DNA of 22,333 nucleotides from a virus, in the IMG/VR virus record IMGVR_UViG_3300028392_000315, positions 1-22,333 of that record; one strand, 5' to 3'. This document shows, one piece after another, positions 17,580-22,333 of this stretch; position 1 is the first letter of the stretch, and every line of letters starts with the position of its first letter. The translations under genes were made by a program, and so were the position numbers. Below the pieces are notes generated by a model that saw only the letters and a program-made list of their open reading frames with translations, made no database searches and was not told the origin of the DNA.

Positions 17580-17822
17580 ATGATGACCGAAGACGACCTG
17601 AAACGTATCCTCATGGACTGCAAGAGCCAAGACCCCAGCCAGCCCATCGACCCCAAGGGCCTGTACACCGACAACCTCGACATCGTGGAGTTCGGGCAGA
17701 AGGTTGAGGAGAAGCTGGCCCTGAAGTACGCCCGCATTGAGCGCGCCGAGTGCATCAAGTTCGTGAAGTCGCTCAACGCCGAGGTGGCGCGGGCACTGAG
17801 CGAGAAGCGCGGGGCTATGTAA
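17580..17822 (+). CDS. small phage protein with ERAEC motif, 80 aa
   Basis: Tandem ATG codons follow GGAG by six bases. The protein has an acidic N-terminal half (MTEDDLKRILMDCKSQDPSQ) and a helical C-terminus: ALKYARIERAECIKFVKSLN, then AEVARALSEKRG. The ERAEC-x-K/R-F-V segment is related to the ERE-x-C motif of two other small proteins here and is frequent in phages; the function is unknown. It is transcribed divergently from the Cro-like gene, so it is a likely target of that regulator. Confidence 0.7.
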   Translation: MMTEDDLKRILMDCKSQDPSQPIDPKGLYTDNLDIVEFGQKVEEKLALKYARIERAECIKFVKSLNAEVARALSEKRGAM

Positions 17823-17848
17823 AAAAGAAGCCCCCAGTTACGGGGGCT
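17821..17848 (-). terminator. intrinsic terminator for the virion gene arm
   Basis: On the minus strand AGCCCCC-GTAACT-GGGGGCT is followed by TCTTTTTT, a strong stem plus T-run (17829-17848 with tail 17828-17821). It lies about 95 bases beyond the stop of the leftward virion gene at 17942. On the plus strand the stem follows the stop of the 80-aa gene but has no T-run, so it works mainly leftward. Confidence 0.7.
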
Positions 17849-17877
17849 AAGGGTCAGAATTGACCTAGGAGACAATC

Positions 17878-17940
17878 ATGCTTGGATGGATTTTGTTAGT
17901 ATTGTTTTTATCCGCTGCCATGGCTTGTGGCCGAAAATAA
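17878..17940 (+). CDS. 20-residue hydrophobic peptide
   Basis: A very short frame with an ideal ribosome site (AGGAG, six bases before ATG). The peptide is MLGWILLVLFLSAAMACGRK: a single hydrophobic run of about 16 residues ending in a Cys and a basic tail. It could be a tiny membrane peptide. The AMAC end recalls a lipobox but lacks the usual Leu. It converges with the virion gene stop at 17942, one base away. The ribosome site makes translation likely; whether the peptide has a function is open. Confidence 0.5.
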   Translation: MLGWILLVLFLSAAMACGRK

Positions 17941-17941
17941 T

Positions 17942-19234
17942 TTATTGGTTAATCAAGCCGCGTCCCGCGCCAATTTGTCTTGCGTATCGCCCTTTTTGGC
18001 TGGCGGGTGACTGTAACCCCATTTTTATTACATCGGGATCGTTGTACATGCCCAACGCCGCCCACTGCCTTACTTGTTCTGGATTTTCCCTAGCGTAATC
18101 CAGTGAAAGAGGCGGGGCCATAGTGGCAAACCCAACAAGAGGGTTAGCTACGCCCATAGCGGTTTTTGCTACCGCGCTTGGCATACGAAGCTGCCCGGTC
18201 ATAACACGTTTTGCGTAATCAGATTGTGTTTCGGCGGGTTGTGCCGGTTCTGTTGCTTCGCCGTAGCCTTTGGCCACATCTGCTGCGCCTGCGCCAAACA
18301 TAGCAAGAGGGCTCACGTACTTACGCACACCTTGCCGCAACATTTCAGGCATAAAATTGCTTGCTAAATCCGCTGCACTGCCTAACCCGCTTGTAACATG
18401 GCCCAACGCTTCTGCCGTATTGGTGCCCCATGTGTCCATGGCTTCTTGAGCTTGGTTGGCTAAATTCATGCCGTGCAAAGCTCCGTAAGCCGATGAGCCA
18501 AACAAATTGCCTACATTTTTTGCGCCGCTACTAACAGCTTTTCCAAAAGAGGGTTCTTCAGCAAGCGCAGCACTTCTTGCTGCTTCATTAGCAGCTTCAG
18601 CATTTTGCATGCGAAACAATAATCGGTCAATTAAGCTATCGGGCTCGCCCGGCAACTTTGGCCCATAGAGCTTATCCAGTTTTCCCGATACAGGGCCTTT
18701 ATTTTTTAAGCGTTGGTATTTAGAACTAACCTCTTGTACCGAACCTTTTCCTACACCATATCCTGTTGGCTTACTCCATTTTTCACCAGAGGTAAGGTCT
18801 TCCCCCGAAGTGCTTAAACCTTTAAGACGATCCGTTAACCCCGGTATGCGGCTAAAAGCGTTTGCGAGGATGTCGGCACCTTTATTTTCTACAAAAGACC
18901 CGATACCCCTTGCTATAGGCCCCGCCGCGCCCACAACGGTTCCAATTTCTCCACCGGACCAAATATTGGCTTCGCGCTTTGCTTTTTGTATGAGCTTGGT
19001 GAAATCCTCTGGGGGTTTACCTTGTTGCAAATACTTTAATCCTTCATCCCCATCTGTTTGATCTGAAGACGCGGGTTGCGCTGTTTGCGCATCAGCAACA
19101 GGGGCCGCAACAGGGGCCGCAATAGGGGCCGCAATAGGGGCCGCAATAGGGGCAGCTTGCTTTGTTTGCAAAGCGGGCGCAGACTTTTCTTTCTTCTTAA
19201 CAGAAGGGCTTAGATAGTTAAAGTCATCATCCAT
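17942..19234 (-). CDS. putative virion-associated protein, Ala/Pro repeat linker, 430 aa
   Basis: No family is recognised. The N-terminus (MDDDFNYLSPSVKKKEKSAP) leads into a low-complexity linker of repeated PIAA/PVAA units at about residues 29-47. A Gly/Ala-rich helical part follows (GEIGTVVGAAGPIARGIGSF, then NKGADILANAFSRIPGL). The middle has FLFGSSAYG-like and Asn-rich helices. The C-terminus is basic. Composition and place at the end of the virion arm, directly after two Ala/Gln-rich proteins, suggest an internal or ejected virion protein; this is inference. Its ATG overlaps the previous stop (TAATG). Confidence 0.6.
   Translation of the reverse strand: MDDDFNYLSPSVKKKEKSAPALQTKQAAPIAAPIAAPIAAPVAAPVADAQTAQPASSDQTDGDEGLKYLQQGKPPEDFTKLIQKAKREANIWSGGEIGTVVGAAGPIARGIGSFVENKGADILANAFSRIPGLTDRLKGLSTSGEDLTSGEKWSKPTGYGVGKGSVQEVSSKYQRLKNKGPVSGKLDKLYGPKLPGEPDSLIDRLLFRMQNAEAANEAARSAALAEEPSFGKAVSSGAKNVGNLFGSSAYGALHGMNLANQAQEAMDTWGTNTAEALGHVTSGLGSAADLASNFMPEMLRQGVRKYVSPLAMFGAGAADVAKGYGEATEPAQPAETQSDYAKRVMTGQLRMPSAVAKTAMGVANPLVGFATMAPPLSLDYARENPEQVRQWAALGMYNDPDVIKMGLQSPASQKGRYARQIGAGRGLINQ
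19095..19154. repeat. 12-bp tandem repeat (about five copies) inside the virion gene
   Basis: The unit GGGGCCGCAATA (variants with C for T) starts at 19101, 19113, 19125 and 19137, with degenerate copies on either side. On the coding strand it gives the PIAA/PVAA repeats. Copy number should vary between relatives. Confidence 0.85.
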
Positions 19235-20904
19235 TACTGTGCCCCCTTGGTTTTCAAAGACTCGTAGTTAAAACCGGGTTTATACGCATCAGGCACAGTC
19301 AATGCCGTGGGAAGTTCTAACCTTTCTGCAAATTGCGGAAGAGCCCTGTGTAACGCAGACCAGTGCCTGTTGTATTCCGCAACCCTATCGGAATTAAGCA
19401 TACTTGATATGGGGTGGCCCGCCGCCGCATAGGGTTCAAGGATATAGGGCAATGAACTTAGCCGCTGTATTTTATGTAACTCTTCAGCAGCTTTAAGAAT
19501 TGCTGCCTTCGGTTGCATTTCAGGACTTATCGCAGAAAATTGTTCTAAAGCTAACTGCTTATTTGTCTGCGCCTTTTGCATTTGATTGGCGTACTGTTGC
19601 TCCGATGCCAGATTTTGAATGTATTTTTGTACATCAGAAACCAAGGTTTTGGAATCTGTTGGTAATAAATTGTTTGTGCCAGCAACCATTTTTGATATAA
19701 AAGCAGGCATTGACTCGCTAGTTAAAGCGCTCCGCACAATGCTTGCAACAGAAGATGGGTCGCTCCTAGCAAGCCAAGTTTGCACAGTAGGTTTGTGCAA
19801 TTGATCCACTATGTTTATTAAATTTTCCCGACGATTAACCGTGCTTGTATCGTTTGCTAAAGCCGCAATGTTGTTTACGTATTCCGTAGAGCCCTTTGTG
19901 TTTTCTTTTAAGTAAGAATTTTTGGCTTCAATGTCTAAATCAGCGGGGACCGCTGGTTTAGGCACCGGGTACTCTTTATGCGACCAAGCCGGTGGGTACT
20001 GCCTATAGTAGTCTTGCAATGCTGCTTTGGTGGCCGGGTCTTTTTTAGCAGCTTCTTCAAAATCTTTAAGACCTGCATCTGTTAATTTTTCACCATAAAA
20101 AGTAATAGGTTTAGTAGCGTCCACAGGTGGGTTTACCGCAGTGCCCGCTCCAGCAGTGCCCGCTCCAACAGTGCCCGCTCCAGCAGTGCCCGCTCCAGCA
20201 GCAGCAGTATCCCCGCCAACAGCGCTTGTAGTGCCTTGGCCTTTAGTAACAGGGTTTTCTGACGGTAAACGCACTTCAGAAGGCGCTTTTGGGCCATACA
20301 TTTCTTTTGCGGCTTGTAAAGCGGCGTTTAATTCATCTATGGTTTTGTAACCATGATTCATGTTTTTTAGTTCAATTTCTTTTAGGGCTTGGCCGTATTG
20401 GCTTGACCGTGAACTTATTTCGGAAGACTCTAATTGGCGGTTTTGAGTCATTGTGGCAAGTTCTGCCGCCGCAGCTTTTGCTTGAGGAGAATCTGGCGCA
20501 GTATTTGTTAATTTAGCCACATACCCCGGCGTTACTGGCTCGCCCTTGGCAAGCCTATTAGATTCCATCGCTACAGCTTTTTGATTTTGCTCAAATTGGT
20601 TTCGCATGATGGCGTTTTGCGCCCGCATTTGAGCTACCGGCAATTCATTAGCGCGCTGCTTCTCTAGGTTCTCGCCAAGGGCTTGAGATGCACTGCCCAA
20701 AGACGCAAAAAAGCCGCCCAGTTGGGGTTTGGCAAAGCCTGCGGCTACGTTAAACCAGTTGGGGTTGGCATAACGCTGTTGGAGCGCGGCTAACCCCGCT
20801 TCGTTAGCATCAAGTAATTCTTGTTGCGCAGACTTGGGCGTGTCATACAGGTTTGCCTTGGTAATGTCAACAATAGGTAATCCGCCAGTTTGTTCGTTAG
20901 CCAT
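19234..20904 (-). CDS. putative virion-associated protein, Gln/Ala-rich with GAGTA repeat, 556 aa
   Basis: The family is not recognised. The N-terminal third is helical and rich in Ala, Gln and Asn (QQELLDANEAGLAALQQRYA, then NWFNVAAGFAKPQLGGFFAS). A flexible linker at about residues 233-256 has GAGTA/GAGTV units. The C-terminal half is helical with TVQTWLARSDPSSVASIVRS and ends in LPTALTVPDAYKPGFNYESL. Ejection or internal virion proteins of podoviruses have this general style, but there is no direct match to name. AAGGAA lies six bases upstream of the ATG. It is the middle of three linked virion-type genes. Confidence 0.6.
   Translation of the reverse strand: MANEQTGGLPIVDITKANLYDTPKSAQQELLDANEAGLAALQQRYANPNWFNVAAGFAKPQLGGFFASLGSASQALGENLEKQRANELPVAQMRAQNAIMRNQFEQNQKAVAMESNRLAKGEPVTPGYVAKLTNTAPDSPQAKAAAAELATMTQNRQLESSEISSRSSQYGQALKEIELKNMNHGYKTIDELNAALQAAKEMYGPKAPSEVRLPSENPVTKGQGTTSAVGGDTAAAGAGTAGAGTVGAGTAGAGTAVNPPVDATKPITFYGEKLTDAGLKDFEEAAKKDPATKAALQDYYRQYPPAWSHKEYPVPKPAVPADLDIEAKNSYLKENTKGSTEYVNNIAALANDTSTVNRRENLINIVDQLHKPTVQTWLARSDPSSVASIVRSALTSESMPAFISKMVAGTNNLLPTDSKTLVSDVQKYIQNLASEQQYANQMQKAQTNKQLALEQFSAISPEMQPKAAILKAAEELHKIQRLSSLPYILEPYAAAGHPISSMLNSDRVAEYNRHWSALHRALPQFAERLELPTALTVPDAYKPGFNYESLKTKGAQ
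20138..20197. repeat. 15-bp tandem repeat (four copies) in the GAGTA linker
   Basis: The unit GCAGTGCCCGCTCCA begins at 20138, 20153, 20168 (first base A) and 20183. In the coding frame it gives GAGTA/GAGTV. The third copy differs by one base, so the array is young. Confidence 0.85.
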
Positions 20905-20917
20905 AATCTATTCCTTA

Positions 20918-22066
20918 TTAATCTGGAACCCAAACCGGATTATTTTCTTCGTCTTGTTCCCAATGACCGGTTCCCGCCCCAGTGCCGTCTTCTTTTACTG
21001 GAAGGTTGGTTTTGGTGTCTACGTAGCCGCCATGGCCATCCGAAATAACGCTTGGGGGCGTGTAACCTACTGAACCGCCCGGTTGCCCGCCGGTTTGAGG
21101 AGCATTTCCGGTATCCCCATAAGTAGGCGCAGGCCCTTTTTCACCTTTGCTGATCCAGTCCATAAACCGTTCAGCGTAAGATGGCCCGCCGCTTTTATCT
21201 TTTGCAAACGCCGCTGCACCAAGGGAGCCCAAGGTCGCAATTTTGGACAGTGTAGAACTGTCCATTGTGCTGGTGGTGGACGTGGGTATCGACGCGCCGC
21301 TCAAGAGGCTTGCTTTCTTGGCCAACACGTCCAGCGGGAATAGCTCTTTGTTCTGCTCTATCTGCTGCTTTTGCGCGCCAGTGGTAAGTAACTGGTTCAC
21401 ATCGGTGAGGCCCGAGGTCTGTCTTTGGGTGCCCAAGTTCACGCTGCTGGTGGCTGCATCCCGAATTTTCTGGGCTTCTGCCGTGGCCATGTTGCCTGCG
21501 ATCTGGCCTACGTTAACCTGATTCGCGCGCTGGGCCTGCGCGGCCTTGAGCGCATCAGAGTAACCTGATTGCAGCGCTGCGGCCTGCTGGGACAGCGCGC
21601 CAATGTCGGCGTTGGAGATGCCCAGCGCCAGTGCATTGGCGCCGCGCTGCGAGCCAAACTGGCCAGCGCCCACCGCACCAGCGGTAATGCCCGGCGACAA
21701 GTTTTGGGCGATGTTCTGTTGGTTGGCCATCCTGATCTGGTCCACCACGTTCTTGGTGTAGGGGTTCATGTACCCGCCCACCAGATCGGCGGAGCTGGAC
21801 GTGCCAGCAGTCAGGTACGGGTTTGCGGCCCCGGTGATGTCTACCGCCGCGCTCTTATTTATCAGGTTACCCGCGGTGTCTAAATCAGGCTTGTAATTGC
21901 CCATGTTGGTGTTCGCTAATTCAAACCCCTTGGTTTGCAAGGGGTCGGCGCCGACGTAATTAGGCGCAGCCGCGCCACCTTGCGTAGCAAGGTCCGTCAT
22001 GTACTTGGTGTAATACTCCGGCGTTGTCGTAGTCGTCGTTGCCGATGATTGACCCATATCAGCCAT
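20918..22066 (-). CDS. putative virion structural protein, 382 aa
   Basis: A low-Cys protein with Thr/Ser/Gly-rich ends and a helical core. The central part has GAVGAGQFGSQRGANALALG, ISNADIGALSQQAAALQSGY, SDALKAAQAQRANQVNVG and ATAEAQKIRDAAT. This pattern (GxxGGxRxxxAxxxxxADxxALSxQAAxLQxxGYxxA) is widespread in uncharacterised virion proteins of environmental podoviruses and siphoviruses. The C-terminus is Gly/Pro/Asp-rich and ends WEQDEENNPVWVPD. The start has AAGGGGA about seven bases upstream and overlaps the previous gene by eight bases. The exact position in the particle is not known. Confidence 0.7.
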   Translation of the reverse strand: MADMGQSSATTTTTTPEYYTKYMTDLATQGGAAAPNYVGADPLQTKGFELANTNMGNYKPDLDTAGNLINKSAAVDITGAANPYLTAGTSSSADLVGGYMNPYTKNVVDQIRMANQQNIAQNLSPGITAGAVGAGQFGSQRGANALALGISNADIGALSQQAAALQSGYSDALKAAQAQRANQVNVGQIAGNMATAEAQKIRDAATSSVNLGTQRQTSGLTDVNQLLTTGAQKQQIEQNKELFPLDVLAKKASLLSGASIPTSTTSTMDSSTLSKIATLGSLGAAAFAKDKSGGPSYAERFMDWISKGEKGPAPTYGDTGNAPQTGGQPGGSVGYTPPSVISDGHGGYVDTKTNLPVKEDGTGAGTGHWEQDEENNPVWVPD

Positions 22067-22333
22067 GTTTTTTCCCCTTTGAGGATTTCAGGTATTCTAG
22101 TGGAGACTTTGCATCCGGGGGGAGCTTGTCGGGGGGTGCGGAACGTGCCCGAGCTCGGATAGCCTGCACCATCTGGTCCAGTTCCTTGGCCCCGGCCTTG
22201 TTGGAGCCGTTGCCCAGCGCCGAGACTACGTCGGCGGAGAAGACATACTCACCGTTGGCCAGCATCGCGGCGATGTCGTCGCTAGTGCCGTCGCCCTTAC
22301 CCTCAACGTACTTGCCGCCGAGGCTATCAAGGC
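22059..22333 (-). CDS. virion-associated protein with GDGTSDDIAAMLANGEYVFSADVV motif (3' end only)
   Basis: The reading frame is open to the right edge, so the 5' end lies outside the window; the ATG at 22265 is internal. The visible 90 codons include YVEGKGDGTSDDIAAMLANG, then EYVFSADVVSALGNGSNKAG and AKELDQMVQAIRARARSA, and end KSSKGKKHG. The G(K/P)GDGTSDxIxAxLxxGExVxxADVVxALGxGS motif is a known conserved end of large virion proteins and prophage proteins, where it closes a long protein. The tail overlaps the next gene by eight bases. Confidence 0.8.
   Translation of the reverse strand, partial: LDSLGGKYVEGKGDGTSDDIAAMLANGEYVFSADVVSALGNGSNKAGAKELDQMVQAIRARARSAPPDKLPPDAKSPLEYLKSSKGKKHG

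Noticed and set aside
17878-17940. The 20-residue peptide as a true lipoprotein
   Set aside because: AMAC lacks the Leu at -3 that lipoboxes need, and only three residues follow the Cys. I keep it only as a small hydrophobic peptide.

Overview
The window looks like part of the genome of a tailed double-stranded DNA phage (Caudoviricetes). It carries a phage-type family A DNA polymerase, a primase-helicase, a VRR-NUC nuclease, a SNF2-like helicase, DUF2800 and DUF2815 recombination/ssDNA proteins, DUF932, two Cro/YdaS-like regulators, a free-standing HNH endonuclease, large Ala/Gly/Gln-rich virion-type proteins and dozens of tightly packed small genes. No integrase, tRNA, rRNA, CRISPR array or insertion sequence was recognised. 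The host is not identified by any gene. Base composition, strong AGGAG ribosome sites and protein style suggest a Gram-negative host, perhaps a freshwater betaproteobacterium, but that is inference.

Layout. (1) Positions 1-3920, minus strand: small early-type genes separated by GC-rich hairpins and CA-repeat leaders. They include a DUF932 protein, an OB-fold-like protein and several coiled-coil proteins. At the extreme left is the first 15 codons of a gene starting like a terminase small subunit. (2) Positions 3921-4220: a non-coding segment with a promoter-like element, an AT-rich stretch and ten GATC-centred repeats; it is a candidate origin. (3) Positions 4221-6582, minus: primase-helicase and a zinc-binding protein. 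(4) Positions 6680-10206, minus: fourteen genes in one unbroken chain of 1-11 bp overlaps, mostly ATGA, including a YdaS-like regulator, a winged-helix protein and a 52-residue membrane protein. (5) Positions 10207-10363: a divergent control region with three dyad symmetries. (6) Positions 10364-16650, plus: the replication/recombination operon, running from a small accessory gene through DUF2800 nuclease, DUF2815 ssDNA-binding protein, DNA polymerase and VRR-NUC to the SNF2 helicase, closed by a terminator. (7) Positions 16711-17940: HNH-AP2 homing endonuclease, two small phage genes, a minus-strand Cro-like regulator with an apparently leaderless promoter, a terminator and a 20-residue membrane peptide. 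(8) Positions 17942-22333, minus: the 3' end of a virion gene cluster that runs in from the right.

How it works together. The two transcription arms diverge at about 10.3 kb. The plus arm supplies replication and recombination enzymes. The minus arm supplies the helicase-primase and small host-takeover or regulatory proteins, and appears to run on leftwards into the packaging genes. If the genome is circular or permuted, the left-hand exit into terminase and the right-hand entry of virion genes join outside this window, giving one long minus-strand late arm that ends at the terminator at 17.82-17.85 kb.

Most notable observations: a candidate origin; repeated gene-junction sequences in which the last codons of one gene form the ribosome site of the next; a recurrent hairpin plus CA-rich leader architecture; a TGTAACTTT motif shared by several control regions; a probable frameshifted gene at a T8 run; and three tiny membrane proteins.
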